A stretch of DNA of 64,000 nt from Agromyces sp. S2-1-8. Its GTDB lineage: Bacteria; Actinomycetota; Actinomycetes; Actinomycetales; Microbacteriaceae. Below, piece by piece: positions 25,168-35,400 of this stretch (positions are counted from its first letter, which is position 1; each line of letters opens with the position of its first letter). The stretch spans positions 1,240,001 to 1,304,000 of the forward strand of contig NZ_JAJOLP010000001.1 in NCBI RefSeq assembly GCF_021129215.1, given 5' to 3'. Below the pieces are notes generated by a model that was given only the letters and a program-made list of their open reading frames with translations, searched no databases and was not told the origin of the DNA. A program made the position numbers and the translations under genes.

Positions 25168-26220
25168 TCAGGCGGCTGAGAGCGCCTCCGCGAGCAGCTC
25201 GAGCGTCTGCTCGCGCCCCGGCGTCGCGTCGGCAGGCTCGGCCGCGTACGAGCCGGAGATCGGCGCGACCATGACCTCGTCGATGCCGTGGCGATCGGCG
25301 AGGGCCCTGAGCTCGGACGCCGCGCCCGAGGCATCCGCGATCACCCAGCGTCGTTCCATCGCCGCGATGAGGCCCTCGGCGTCGGAGTCGGCGGGCGCCG
25401 CGAGCGCCTCGTCGACCGTCTCGAGCGGTCGCATCGGGCGGTTGAGCCGCAGCCGCGCCATCGAGCGCAGCTGCGGCAGCGCGCGCTCGCGGGCCTCTTC
25501 GACCGTTGGCGCGACCGAGGCGTTGACCGTGAGGAACGTCTCGGGCTCGCGGTGCGACTCGCTCGGCCGGTACTCCGTGCGGTAGAGCTCGAGCGCGCGC
25601 TCGAGCCCGTCGCCCGAGAAGTGGTTGGCGAACACGTACGGCAGGCCCAGCTCGGCGGCGAGCTTCGCCGAGTAGTCGCTCGAGCCCAGCAGCCACAACG
25701 TCGGCACGGCGCTCGCCGCGGGGGTCGCCTGGATCGGGTACTCGCGCCCGCTCGTGAGGCGCAGGGTCGCACCGTCGGGGGAGAGCAGCGAGAGGATGTC
25801 GGCGACGTGGTCGGGGAACCGGTCGACGTCGGCGGTCGGGCCCGAGACTCGCAGCAGCTGCGTGATCACCGGGTCGCTGCCCGGCGCCCGGCCGATGCCG
25901 AGGTCGATCCGCCCCGGCGCGAGGGCCTCGAGCGCGGCGAACTGCTCGGCCACGACGAGCGGCGCGTGGTTCGGCAGCATGACGCCGCCCGAGCCCACCC
26001 TGATGCGCTCGGTGCGCGCCGCGATCGACGCGATCAGCACGGGCGGCGTCGTCGAGGCGACGGCCGGCATGTTGTGGTGCTCGGCGAACCAGTAGCGGGT
26101 GAAGCCGAGCCGGTCGGCCAGTTGCGCCAGGCGTACGGATGCCGAGACGGCGCCTCCGCTCGTCTGGTCGGTGCGTACGGGAACGAGGTCGAGAACCGAG
26201 AGGCGCGGCGAGATGTCCAT
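25168..26220 (-). CDS. Luciferase-like (LLM) flavin-dependent oxidoreductase
   Basis: 350 residues, TIM-barrel bacterial luciferase family. Visible landmarks: LSVLDLVPV at the N-terminus, YWFAEHHNMPAVAS (about 47-60), VGSGGVMLPNHAPLVVAEQFA, and IGRAPGSDP near 130. These are features of the alkanal-monooxygenase-like class that uses FMNH2. Substrate unknown. ATG 26220 is chosen where homology begins; the frame upstream is open but has no family features. It ends 24 bp from the convergent beta-helix gene. Confidence 0.88.
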   Translation of the reverse strand: MDISPRLSVLDLVPVRTDQTSGGAVSASVRLAQLADRLGFTRYWFAEHHNMPAVASTTPPVLIASIAARTERIRVGSGGVMLPNHAPLVVAEQFAALEALAPGRIDLGIGRAPGSDPVITQLLRVSGPTADVDRFPDHVADILSLLSPDGATLRLTSGREYPIQATPAASAVPTLWLLGSSDYSAKLAAELGLPYVFANHFSGDGLERALELYRTEYRPSESHREPETFLTVNASVAPTVEEARERALPQLRSMARLRLNRPMRPLETVDEALAAPADSDAEGLIAAMERRWVIADASGAASELRALADRHGIDEVMVAPISGSYAAEPADATPGREQTLELLAEALSAA

Positions 26221-26474
26221 CCCCAGCGGCAACCGCCGCGAGGCATCCCGTATTCCGGCCCGCGTCCGTGAGTGGAGGCGAAGCGCCGTCTCGAGGCTGC
26301 CGCGGGGGACAGGGAAACCCCTGACCCGATCGGAGGGACACCCCGGGTGACCCGGACGTCCGCGACGAATTGGATGGGATCTCGTCGCGAGTGCTGCATC
26401 CATCGATGCGGCCGCCGGGCCGGTTCGAGAACCGAGGCAACCGGCCCGCGAACGTACACCGAAAGGAACCATCC

Positions 26475-27944
26475 GTGAACACCCCTGTGCCCCCGACCGG
26501 CGAGCTCCTCATCGAGGACGCCGTCGACGACCTCGCCCTTCCGCTGCGCGAGGCCTTCGCCCGTCTCGACTCCAGCCTCGACGGCCGTCTCGTGCTGTCG
26601 GGCGATCCCGACTGGGACGCCGCCCGCGCCGCGTGGAACCTCGACGTCGACCAGCGCCCCGCCGCGGTCGTGATCGCCCGCTCGGCCGCCGACATCGTGC
26701 GCACCGTCGAGCTCGCGGGCCGCTACGGCCTCGCCGTCGCCCCGCAGGGCACCGGCCACAACGCCGGCCCGCTCGCCGCCGACCACGGCCTCGCCGACGC
26801 GATCCTGCTGCGCACCCACGAGCTCCGCGACGTGCACGTCGACGCCCGGCGCCGCGTCGCCCGTGTCGAGGCCGGCGCCCTCTGGGGCGACGTCGTCGCG
26901 GCCGCCGCGCCGCACGGCCTCGCCGCGCTCGCCGGGTCGTCGCACGACGTCGGCGTGGTCGGCTACACGCTCGGCGGCGGCGTGAGTTGGCTCGCCCGCT
27001 CGCACGGCCTCGCCGCGAACCAGGTGCTCGCGGTCGAGCTCGTCACCGCCGACGGCCGGCACCGCCGGGTCGACGAGGAGCACGACGCCGACCTGTTCTG
27101 GGCCGTGCGCGGCGGCGGCGGCGACTTCGGCGTCGTGACGGCGATGGAGTTCCGCCTCTTCCCGATCGCCGAGGTCATGGCGGGCATGCTGCTGTGGCCC
27201 GTCGAGCGGGCCGACGAGGTCGCGGCCGTGTGGGCCGAATGGACGAAGCGGGTGCCCGACTCGGTGCAGAGCGTCGTGCGCATCCTGCACCTGCCGCCGC
27301 TGCCCGAGCTGCCGCCGTTCCTCGCCGGCCGATCGATCGTCGTGGTCGAAGCGGTGGTGCTCGAGGACCGGGCACGCACGGACGCCCTGCTCGAACCGCT
27401 GCGCGCGCTCGCACCCGAGATCGACACCGTGCACGCGCAGCCGCCCGCCGAGCTGCTCGCCCTGCACATGGACCCGCCCGGCCCCGTGCCCGGCCGCGGC
27501 GACGGCATGACGCTGCGCGAGCTGACGCCCGCCGCGGTGCGCGCGTTCGTCGGCGCCGTCGGCGCCGGCTCGGGCACGGCCCTCATGACGACCGAGATCC
27601 GCCACCTCGGGGGAATGGTCGAACCCGACGCCGCCGTGCTGCGGGCCACCGACCTGGGGCTGCCGACGCCGGGTGCGACCGCGGGTTTCGACGCCGGCTA
27701 CCTGCTCTACAGCGCCGCGATCGCGGTGCCCGGCGCCGACGAGGCGATCGCCCGATCGCTCGGCCGGCTGCTCTCGTCGATGGAGCCGTGGCGGGCGCCG
27801 CAGGAGTACCTCAACTTCGCCGAGCACCGCCGCGACGCCGAGCGCCTCTTCGGCGGTCGCGACGGCCGGCTCGCCCGCCTGCGCGCGATCAAGCGGGCCG
27901 TCGACCCGACGCGCCTGATCCGCTCGAACCACCCGGTGGGGTGA
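26475..27944 (+). CDS. FAD-linked oxidase of the berberine-bridge/PCMH type
   Basis: 489 residues. PCMH-type FAD-binding domain (about 55-235) with PAAVVIARSAADIVRTVELA, the flavin-anchoring QGTGHNAGPLA (the His normally making the 8-alpha bond), and YTLGGGVSWLARSHGLAA; C-terminal BBE-like segment EYLNFAEHRRDAERLF (about 443-458) ending in the usual KRAVDPTRLI. Oxidises a small organic molecule with O2; substrate unknown. The 6-S-Cys linkage motif is not evident. GTG 26475 follows GAAAGGAA. The 254-bp upstream gap carries no gene or palindrome I can recognise. Confidence 0.9.
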   Translation: MNTPVPPTGELLIEDAVDDLALPLREAFARLDSSLDGRLVLSGDPDWDAARAAWNLDVDQRPAAVVIARSAADIVRTVELAGRYGLAVAPQGTGHNAGPLAADHGLADAILLRTHELRDVHVDARRRVARVEAGALWGDVVAAAAPHGLAALAGSSHDVGVVGYTLGGGVSWLARSHGLAANQVLAVELVTADGRHRRVDEEHDADLFWAVRGGGGDFGVVTAMEFRLFPIAEVMAGMLLWPVERADEVAAVWAEWTKRVPDSVQSVVRILHLPPLPELPPFLAGRSIVVVEAVVLEDRARTDALLEPLRALAPEIDTVHAQPPAELLALHMDPPGPVPGRGDGMTLRELTPAAVRAFVGAVGAGSGTALMTTEIRHLGGMVEPDAAVLRATDLGLPTPGATAGFDAGYLLYSAAIAVPGADEAIARSLGRLLSSMEPWRAPQEYLNFAEHRRDAERLFGGRDGRLARLRAIKRAVDPTRLIRSNHPVG

Positions 27945-28063
27945 ATGTTCGCGGCGCGCTGAACGTCGGCTCCGACCCGCAGATGGGGGTGTCGCTCGCG
28001 CCCCGGCCTTCATAGGCTGGGGGCGAGCGACATCGTCGTCGCGCGAACTCGGGGGAGGAACGA

Positions 28064-29266
28064 ATGACCGTCCACTACGAACTACCCACCACTGCCGATT
28101 TCGCAGCCCTTGCGGGGGCGCATCATCCCGCCGTCACCATCTACGCGGCGACCTCGCCCGTCGTGAGCGAGCGGGAGCGCGCCGAGGTCGCCGTGAAGAG
28201 CGCCTTCGACGAGGCGATCGACCGGATCAAGCAGGGTGGGGCATCGGCCGCCGAACTCACGGCGCTGCGCGAGGAGCGCGACGCGATCCTGCGCGACCAG
28301 CGCCTCTGGGGCGGCCTCGCCCGCTCGATGGCCATCTTCGTCGCCCCGGGTTTCAGCGAGGTCTTCGTGCTGCCGAACCGTCTCGACGACGCCTGGCACG
28401 TCGGCTCGCACTTCACGCTGGGGCAGCTGCTGCGCGCCCCCAGCCAAGACCAGGAGGCGTTCGCCCTCACCCTGTCGGCGCACGAATGGGCCGTCTGGCA
28501 CGCCACGCCGACCGACCGCGCGTCGAAGCTCGACGTCGACCAGACGGGCGCCGCGAACCTCGACGAGGCCACGAACCGCGAGCCCGACGAAGACCGGCCG
28601 CGCGGCTCGAGCCACGGCACCGCCAGCCAGTTCGGCGGCGCGAGCCGGCTGCTCGGCGACGAGGGCCGCAAGAAGCTGCTCGACCAGTACTCGAAGCGCG
28701 TCATCGAGATCGCCCGCCGCGAGCTGCTCGCGCTCGATCCCGAAGAGCGGGTGCCCGTGTTCGTGTTCGCCGCCGAACCGCTCCTCAGCCTGTTCCTCGC
28801 GAACACCCGCAACTCGCGGCGTGTCATCGCCGTGCCCGGATCGCCCGACCGCCTCGGCGCCGCCGAGGTCGACGAGGCGGTTCGACAGCAGCTCGGTGCG
28901 CTCAACGTGCGCGAGGCCGAGCAGTCGCTGCGCCAGCTCTCCGAGGGCACGGCGGGCCGCATCGAGCGCGACCTCGCCGCGATCGGACGGGAGGCGGCCG
29001 ACGGCGCCGTCGAGACGCTCTGGTTCGACTTCACGACCTCCGTCAACGGCACGCTCGACCGCGACTCGGGTGCGATCGAGTTCGCGAGCGGCAACGGGGC
29101 GGGGGAGGCCCTCGCCGACGGCACGCACGCGGGCGACCTGCTGCCGCAGCTCGCCCTCCTCGTCATCGCCAAGGGCGGCAAGGTCGTCACGGTCCGCAGC
29201 GACGACCTCGACGGCACCGTGTGGTCGGGCCCCGCGGTCGCCGAGCTGCGGTACGCGCTCGCCTGA
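28064..29266 (+). CDS. Bacterial archaeo-eukaryotic release-factor-like (baeRF) protein
   Basis: 400 residues. The N-terminal LPTTADFAALAGAHHPAVTIY, the middle LWGGLARSMAIFVAPGF, and HVGSHFTLGQLLRAPSQDQEAFALTLSAHEWAVW resemble the eRF1-like bacterial baeRF families, known from comparative genomics as putative ribosome-linked or biological-conflict proteins; function unproven. An Arg/Ser/Gly-rich stretch follows (about 170-200), then a second alpha/beta domain. The promoter has TAGGCT at 28013-28018 and GGGGGAGGAA before ATG. It is followed by the 48-bp palindrome at 29271. Confidence 0.7.
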   Translation: MTVHYELPTTADFAALAGAHHPAVTIYAATSPVVSERERAEVAVKSAFDEAIDRIKQGGASAAELTALREERDAILRDQRLWGGLARSMAIFVAPGFSEVFVLPNRLDDAWHVGSHFTLGQLLRAPSQDQEAFALTLSAHEWAVWHATPTDRASKLDVDQTGAANLDEATNREPDEDRPRGSSHGTASQFGGASRLLGDEGRKKLLDQYSKRVIEIARRELLALDPEERVPVFVFAAEPLLSLFLANTRNSRRVIAVPGSPDRLGAAEVDEAVRQQLGALNVREAEQSLRQLSEGTAGRIERDLAAIGREAADGAVETLWFDFTTSVNGTLDRDSGAIEFASGNGAGEALADGTHAGDLLPQLALLVIAKGGKVVTVRSDDLDGTVWSGPAVAELRYALA

Positions 29267-29270
29267 CGCA

Positions 29271-29318
29271 CGACACGACGGATGCCTCGGGGCCGGCCCC
29301 GAGGCATCCGTCGTGTCG
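29271..29318. terminator. 48-bp perfect palindrome containing two GGATGCCTC words
   Basis: Arms of 24 bp (CGACACGACGGATGCC... mirrored to ...GGCATCCGTCGTGTCG) are fully complementary with no spacer. It starts four bases after the baeRF stop and sits before the convergent 29345-29689 gene, so it is probably a bidirectional terminator. Each arm includes the 9-mer found throughout the window. Confidence 0.8.
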
Positions 29319-29344
29319 TGGTCGCGCGCCGCAGGGGCGCCGGC

Positions 29345-29689
29345 TCAGCGGAACGCGGGAACGCGTTCGCGCAGCGCGAGCCGGAAGCCCTCGCGCCAGC
29401 GGAACCGGATGATGATCTCCTGGGCGTGGAGGTCCTCGATGATGGCCTCGACGGGCACCTCGGTGAGCACTCGCGGGCGCGGTTCGCCCGGTGCGGTCTC
29501 GCGGAGTTCGAGCCACAGGCTCTCGGGGTGGGCGACGACGCCCGGGTTGGCGGCGACGAGTTCGAGGTGCCAGCCGTGGCTCGGGGCGAGCCCGTGGCCG
29601 GTCACGCGGATGAGGCGCGCGTCGCAGGTCTCGACGACCGTGGCATCGAAGTCGGAGGCGGAGTAATCGCAGTGGAGCTGACCGTTCAT
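29345..29689 (-). CDS. Small hypothetical protein
   Basis: 114 residues, acidic to neutral, no membrane segment or signal peptide; contains alternating strand-like segments (ARLIRVTGHGLAPSHGWHLELVAAN, RVLTEVPVEAIIEDLHAQEIIIRFRW). I do not recognise a family. TACCGT is seven bases before ATG 29689 with no ribosome site, matching the leaderless pattern, which supports it being a real gene. Confidence 0.65.
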   Translation of the reverse strand: MNGQLHCDYSASDFDATVVETCDARLIRVTGHGLAPSHGWHLELVAANPGVVAHPESLWLELRETAPGEPRPRVLTEVPVEAIIEDLHAQEIIIRFRWREGFRLALRERVPAFR

Positions 29690-29783
29690 TGGGCCGACGG
29701 TACGCCTCGACCCGGACCGCGGCCTCAGTGCTGACGCTGAATCCCGGAACGGGCTCGCCCCCGGATGCTCATAGGCTGACGGA

Positions 29784-30788
29784 ATGCGATTCGGAATGTT
29801 CGTACCTCAGGGATGGCGCTTCGACCTCGTGGGCATCGACCCCGCCGAGCACTGGGCGGTGATGAGCGACGTGGCGTCCTTCGCCGACGGCGCCGACTCG
29901 CCGTTCGAGTCGATCTGGGTCTACGACCACTTCCACACGACGCCCGAGCCGTCGCCGACCGAGGCCACGCACGAGGCGTGGAGCCTCATGGCCGCGTTCG
30001 CCGCGTCGACCTCCCGCGTGCGCCTGGGCCAGATGTGCACGTGCATGAGCTACCGCAACCCCGCCTACCTCGCGAAGGTCGCGGCGACGACCGACCTGAT
30101 CTCGGGCGGCCGCGTCGAGATGGGCATCGGCGGCGGCTGGTACGAGCACGAGTGGCGCGCATACGGTTACGGCTTCCCACCCGTGCCCGAGCGGCTCGGG
30201 CGCCTGCGCGAGGGCGTCGAGATCATGCGCCAGGCGTGGACGACCGGGCAGGCGACCCTCGACGGCCGGTACTACCAGGTCGACGGTGCGATCGTGCAGC
30301 CGAGGCCGCTGCAGGCCGGCGGCATCCCGATCTGGGTGGCCGGCGGCGGCGAGCAGGTGACGCTCAAGATCGCGGCGACGTACGCCGACTACACGAACTT
30401 CACGGGTTCGCTCGAGGAGTTCGCGCACAAGGACGACGTGCTGCGCGGCCATTGCGAGGCGATCGGGCGGGATGCCTCGGCGATCACCCGCTCGATGAAC
30501 TTCAACACCGTGGTCGGCTCGTCGACGGCGGATGTCGCGGCCCGCCTCGCCCGCATCGAGGAGCGGCTCGTTCCGCACCTGGGCGCCGACGGTGCCGCGA
30601 AGGCCGTCGAGAGCTACTACGTCACCGCGCCCGGCGCGCTCGTCGGCACGCCCGACGAGATCATCGCGAAGCTCGAGCAGCGCCGTGCGGTGGGGCTCGA
30701 CTACGCGATCCTCTACGCGCCCGAGGCGGCGTACGACCGCTCGGGGCTCGAGCTGTTCGCCGCTGAGGTCGTGCCGGCGCTGCGCTGA
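29784..30788 (+). CDS. LLM-class F420-dependent oxidoreductase
   Basis: 334 residues, luciferase-like TIM barrel of the F420-dependent class (RFGMFVPQGW start; ESIWVYDHFHTTP about 38-50; SGGRVEMGIGGGWYEHEWRAYGY about 108-130, the phosphate-binding and lid region; GGIPIWVAGGGEQ about 177). It may use coenzyme F420 rather than FMN. TAGGCT stands six bases before ATG with no Shine-Dalgarno, so the mRNA is leaderless. Divergent from the small gene at 29689; the two promoters are only about 90 bp apart. Confidence 0.9.
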   Translation: MRFGMFVPQGWRFDLVGIDPAEHWAVMSDVASFADGADSPFESIWVYDHFHTTPEPSPTEATHEAWSLMAAFAASTSRVRLGQMCTCMSYRNPAYLAKVAATTDLISGGRVEMGIGGGWYEHEWRAYGYGFPPVPERLGRLREGVEIMRQAWTTGQATLDGRYYQVDGAIVQPRPLQAGGIPIWVAGGGEQVTLKIAATYADYTNFTGSLEEFAHKDDVLRGHCEAIGRDASAITRSMNFNTVVGSSTADVAARLARIEERLVPHLGADGAAKAVESYYVTAPGALVGTPDEIIAKLEQRRAVGLDYAILYAPEAAYDRSGLELFAAEVVPALR

Positions 30789-30803
30789 GCGGGCCCCGCG
30801 TAG

Positions 30804-30861
30804 TTCAGGACGAGCCGGGTCACGGGTGCGTACGCGAGCGTGAGATCGCGCTCGTCCTGAA
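30804..30861. terminator. 58-nt nested palindrome between convergent genes
   Basis: Outer arms TTCAGGACGAGC and GCTCGTCCTGAA pair over 12 bp; inside are a TCACG/CGTGA pair and a central GCGTACGC palindrome, so the whole region can fold into one interrupted stem. It begins 16 bp past the LLM stop and ends 21 bp before the stop of the convergent gene, fitting a two-way terminator. Confidence 0.6.
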
Positions 30862-30881
30862 TTCTGCGGGCGGCGCCGCGG

Positions 30882-31412
30882 TCAGGCGTTGAGTGCGGGC
30901 TTCAGCGGTCGTGTCCGGACGTCGGCGCCCGCGACGCTGATCGTGATGCCGTGCGCCTCGATCGGCACGGCGATGAGGTCGCCGACCGCGAGGTCGCCGG
31001 GCAGTTCGAGCGGCGCGAGCGCGAGGCATCCACCCGCCGCGAAGCGGACCGAGACGGGCGCCACGCGCGCGGTCGACGCGCGACCGAGGAGGCGGGCCTC
31101 CGCCCAGTCGGGGCGATGGGGTCCGAATCCGGCGTCGAGCTCGGCCTCACGGCGGCCGCCGACGGTCGAGATCGCGCGCACGGCGGCGAGCACGACGCCG
31201 AGGTGCCGCGTGCGGCCGACGCCTCCGGTGCGCGCCGGGGCGGGATCCAGGTGCGCGAACGGGGTGCCGTCGCGTTCGGCGAGGCGGAGCATCGAGAACC
31301 CGCCGACGATGACATCGGTCGTCGTGACGCGGGTGCCCGCGGGCCAGTGCTCGGGCGCGATCGGATCGGGGATCGAGCGCCGCAGCGTCGGCAGCAGGCG
31401 CGTGAGCGTCAT
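30882..31412 (-). CDS. Hypothetical protein
   Basis: 176 residues from ATG 31412; a GTG three codons upstream (31421) is an alternative, and neither has a clear ribosome site. Starts with a basic, proline-containing segment (RLLPTLRRSIPDPIAPEHWPAGT), then mostly short strands and Ala/Arg-rich helices, with VGDLIAVPIEAHGITISVAG near the C-terminus. No membrane helix, no known motif. Convergent with the LLM gene. I assign no function. Confidence 0.6.
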   Translation of the reverse strand: MTLTRLLPTLRRSIPDPIAPEHWPAGTRVTTTDVIVGGFSMLRLAERDGTPFAHLDPAPARTGGVGRTRHLGVVLAAVRAISTVGGRREAELDAGFGPHRPDWAEARLLGRASTARVAPVSVRFAAGGCLALAPLELPGDLAVGDLIAVPIEAHGITISVAGADVRTRPLKPALNA

Positions 31413-31559
31413 GCGTGGCACCGCGAGGTCGAAGGCATGTCTCCGTTGTACGCCGGGTCGGCCGGACGTGCGCGATTGTTACGCGACCCGAACGGCGTGC
31501 ACGCGGGAACTCACGCGTTGCTCACGGCGATCCCGGCTCGGGTGTCGCCCCGCAGCGGG

Positions 31560-31829
31560 TTACGCGGCGAGTTCCTCGTCGAGCTTCGCGCCGAGCTCGG
31601 CGTCGGTGGGCTCGGTGAAGTGCGTGCCGTCGGGGAAGACGACCACGGGGATGTTCGTGCGGCCCGAGATCGACTTCGCGATGTCGGCGGCCTCGACGTT
31701 CACCTCGAGGTCGACGTACTCGTAGTCGACGCCGCGGGCGTCGAGCAGTCGCTTCGAACGGCGGCAGTCGCCGCACCAGGCGGCGCCGTACATGGTGATG
31801 CGGTCGGGGTGCGTTGCAGAGGAAGTCAC
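31560..31829 (-). CDS. Mycoredoxin/glutaredoxin-like protein (CGDC)
   Basis: Thioredoxin-fold protein of 89 residues with active-site CGDC in MYGAAWCGDCRRSKRLL, cis-Pro in NIPVVVFPDG and the Grx-like VDLEVN segment. Mycoredoxins reduce mycothiol mixed disulfides in actinobacteria; known Mrx1 uses CGYC, so this is a variant. Start: GTG 31829 is preferred over ATG 31835 because TAGGGT lies exactly six bases before the GTG, matching the leaderless pattern, whereas the ATG directly abuts that hexamer. Probably cytosolic redox repair. Confidence 0.85.
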   Translation of the reverse strand: MTSSATHPDRITMYGAAWCGDCRRSKRLLDARGVDYEYVDLEVNVEAADIAKSISGRTNIPVVVFPDGTHFTEPTDAELGAKLDEELAA

Positions 31830-31956
31830 GTGCATACCCTACGCAGGAACCCTCTGCGATATTCCCGAGCGCGGCGTGCGGCCCGCTCGACGGATGTTCC
31901 GCGTCTTCGGCCGTCATCGACGGAATGCCGCGACGTCGAACCGGGTTCGCCCTGAC

Positions 31957-32415
31957 ATGACGAAGAACGCCGGACCCGTGCCGCTCACCGAGGCCGAAGC
32001 CTCCGACCTGCTCGCCGCCCAGAACTTCGGCGTGCTCGCCACGCTGAAGCGCGACGGGCAGCCGCACCTGACGACGATGCTCTACGGCTGGGATGCCTCG
32101 GCCGGCGTCGCGCGCTTCTCGACGACGAGCACCCGGCTCAAGGCGACGCATCTCAGGCGCAACCCGAGGGCGACGCTGCACGTCTCGGCCGACGACCATT
32201 GGTCGTACGCCGCGGTCGAGGGACTCGCCGAAGTGTCGGCGCCGACCGTCGAGCCCGGTGACGCGGTCGGGCGGGAGCTGCTCGCGCTCGTGCCGGAGGC
32301 CGCTCGCCCCGCGGACCCCAGCGACTTCTTCGACGAGGCGGTCGCGGAGGGCCGGGTCGTCATCCGGCTGCGAGCCGAGCGCCTGGGCGGCACCCGCCTC
32401 GACTTCGGGAACTGA
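31957..32415 (+). CDS. PPOX-class flavin/F420-dependent oxidoreductase
   Basis: 152 residues, split-barrel pyridoxamine-5'-phosphate-oxidase-like fold. LLAAQNFGVLATLKRDGQPHLTTMLYGWD near the N-terminus and FSTTSTRLKATHLRRNPRATLHVSADD (about 65-90) are typical of the F420-binding deazaflavin reductase-like subgroup. Substrate unknown. ATG 31957 is where homology begins; the longer open frame upstream overlaps the mycoredoxin promoter. The ribosome site is weak. Confidence 0.82.
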   Translation: MTKNAGPVPLTEAEASDLLAAQNFGVLATLKRDGQPHLTTMLYGWDASAGVARFSTTSTRLKATHLRRNPRATLHVSADDHWSYAAVEGLAEVSAPTVEPGDAVGRELLALVPEAARPADPSDFFDEAVAEGRVVIRLRAERLGGTRLDFGN

Positions 32416-32448
32416 GCGGCGCAGAGACCGTTCCGCGCGGAGCGCTGC

Positions 32449-35400
32449 TCAGCTCACGACGCTCGGCTCGGCCACCCGCGGCTCGAGGGGCGCCGCGCGG
32501 GAACCGCGTGCGTCGACGAGCCGCATGAAGGCGCTGAGCTGCGCGACGCCCTCGGCCCGGTGCGGCAGCCCGTCGAGCAGCCCGGGGGAGTACACGAGAT
32601 ACGCCGCCCACTTGGCTCGCGAGATCGCGACGTTCAGCCGGTTCTTCAGCAGCAGGAACTCGAGTCCGCGGGGCGCGCTCGCCGCCGAGGATGCCGCGAG
32701 CGAGACGATCGCGACCACCGCCTCCTGGCCTTGGAACTTGTCGACCGTGCCGACGGGGACGTCGGCGAACCCGGCCGCGTCGAGCGCCTCGCGCACCGTG
32801 CCGAGCTGGGCGTTGTAGGGCGTCACGACGATGAGGTCGCGCTGGTCGAGCGGTCTCGGCGGCGACATCGCGGGCCCGGTCGGCGAGTCGGTCGCGTCGG
32901 TCCAGTCGCGGCCGATGAGCGAGCGCACGAGGTGCACGACCGCGTCGGCCTCTTCGGGTGAGAAGGTCGAGTTGCCCTCGTGCTCGACGGGGATCGGCGT
33001 GACCCCGGGCGCGACGCCTTCGAGCGCACGACCGGCCGCCACCGGGTGGGAGCGCAGTTCGCCCTCGTACGACAGCCGTGACACCGGCGCCGCGACGGCG
33101 GGGTGCATGCGCCGGCTCTCGGCGAGGAAGTAGCCGTACTCGGGCGGCAGCACGTCGTGGCCGTCGGCGACCCAGCCGAGCGCCGAGGCGTTGACCGGCT
33201 CGGGATGCAGCGCCTGGCTCACCTGCGGCAGCTGCTGCGGATCGCCGAGCAGCAGCAGCCGCTTCGCCGACACCGAGACGGCGATCGTCGAGGCGAGTGA
33301 GAACTGCCCCGCCTCGTCGATGACGAGGAGGTCGAGCGAGGCTCGCGGGATGCGTCGGACGTTGCAGAAGTCCCATGCCGTGCCGCCGATGACGTACCCG
33401 CCTGGGCGCTCGGCGGCGAAGGCCGCCACGTCGTCTTTGCGGGCGAGTGCCGTGAACCCGTGCCGGTCGGCCTCGCCGGCGTCTTTCAGGTGCTTCGCGA
33501 CGAGGTCGCCGTCGAGCCCCGCGGTGTTCACGACCGAGTCGAGCACGTTCTCGACGACCGAGTGGGACTGCGCGACGACGCCGATGCGCCAACCGTGGTC
33601 GCGCACGAGCGCGGCGATCACATGGGCGGCGAGGTAGGTCTTGCCGGTGCCGGGCGGGCCCTGCACGGCGAGGTACGAGCGTTCGAGGCGCCGCACCGAC
33701 TCGACGACGGCGGACTGGTAGTCGTGCGCGGCGTCGAGCGGCGCGAGGCCGCCGATCGCGCGCGGCGGACGCCGCCGCAGGATGTCCATCGCGGGGTCGA
33801 GCGGCAGCTCGGGCGCGCGCCCGGGAATCGGGGCGGCCCACTCGGCGATCGCGTCGCGCAGCGCGTCGGCGCGGGGCGGGGCCCCGGGGGCGATCGCGAG
33901 GGGCAGGTCGCGCCACGTGATGCCGGGATGGCCGCGCTCCTCGACGCGCACGCCCGCATCGGTCACCTCGACCACGGTCGCGTTGGACCACGCGCGCTGG
34001 CCCGGCCGGGTCGACTGCGACGGGAACGGTGCCGGCCAGTCGTAGAGCAGGAAGACGTCGCCGCCCACGCTGAACCGCGAACCCGGTGCGATCCGCCCGT
34101 CGAGCAGCAGCTCGCGACGCGCGCTGTTCCACCGGGGCTCCTCGTACCAGTTGCCGATCGCGCGCGAGCGCGCCGGGTCGACGACGAGCACGTCGCGGTG
34201 CTCCTCCCAGCTCTCGATGGGCTGGTCGCAGCGCAGGTAGTGCGACCACCAGAAGCTCTTCGCCTCGCGGGCGTGGTAGTCGATCGCCGCCGAGGCGAGC
34301 GCGAGGGCCTCGGTGTCGGCGTCGCGACGCGCGGTGCCGATCGCGGTCGCGACACCGCCGGCCCTCGCCGCGGACCGCTCGGCCCGCTCTTCGCGATCGC
34401 GTACGAGCGACTTGAGCTGCAGCGCCAGCGGCGAGGCCTCGTAGATCTTGCCCTCGGCGCGGTCGGCCAGGAGCGACGCCGCGACCGGCCGGACGCCCTC
34501 GCGCGCACCGACCGCGAGCAGCCAGTCGCGCAGGCGCAGCGTCGACACGCAGTCGTACCGGTTGTAGTCGGCGAGGTCGTCGAGGATGCGCGCTGCCTCG
34601 GCCGCGGCATCCGCAGCCTCGACGGGTGACGCCGGGCCGATCGCCAGTGCGAGCGCCTGCAGCTCGCCCGCGCGCACGTACTCGGTGATCGAGTCGGCGC
34701 CGGACTTCACGTCGGCCTCGCGGAGCTCGGAGCCCATGTACAACGGCTCGAGCTTCTTGATCGAGTACGAGCGGCTGCCCACGCGCACCGCGCGCTTCAC
34801 GATCGGGTAGAGGTCGACGAGCACGCCGTCGGCCAGCAGCTGGTCGACCTCGGCCTCGCCGACGCCGTGCCGGGCGGCGATCGACGTCAGGTGGGTGCGC
34901 TCGTAGCTCGCGTAGTGGAAGATGTGCAGGTCGGGATGCACCTGCCGACGCAGCTTCACGAACTCGAGGAAGCGCTCGAGCGCGACGCGCTCTTCGGCGA
35001 ACGAGTGCGCCCAGAACGCCGTATAGGTCTCGGAGTTGTCGACCATGCCCCAGAGGTAGTCGAGGTTCCACTTCGTGCCGTCGCCCTCGGTGTAGAGCGG
35101 GTCGCCCTCGAAGTCGAAGAAGAGGTCGCCCGGGCTCGGCTCGGGGATCGCCGCGATCGCGCGGGCATCGCGCACGCCGACGGGCGGCGGCAGCGGCGGG
35201 TCGCCCTCGCGCCACGCGCCCGACGCGACGGCCTCGGTCGCCTCGACCTCGGCCCGCAGTTGCAGGCGGGCCTGGGCGCGGAGGTTGTCGAGCGTCGCCT
35301 CCATCACGTGCGGCACGGGATCGTGGGAGGCTGCGAGGGCGTCGATCGTCGTGATGCCGGCCGCGGCGAGGGGCTCGCGCTGGGTGACGCGCAGCCCGCC

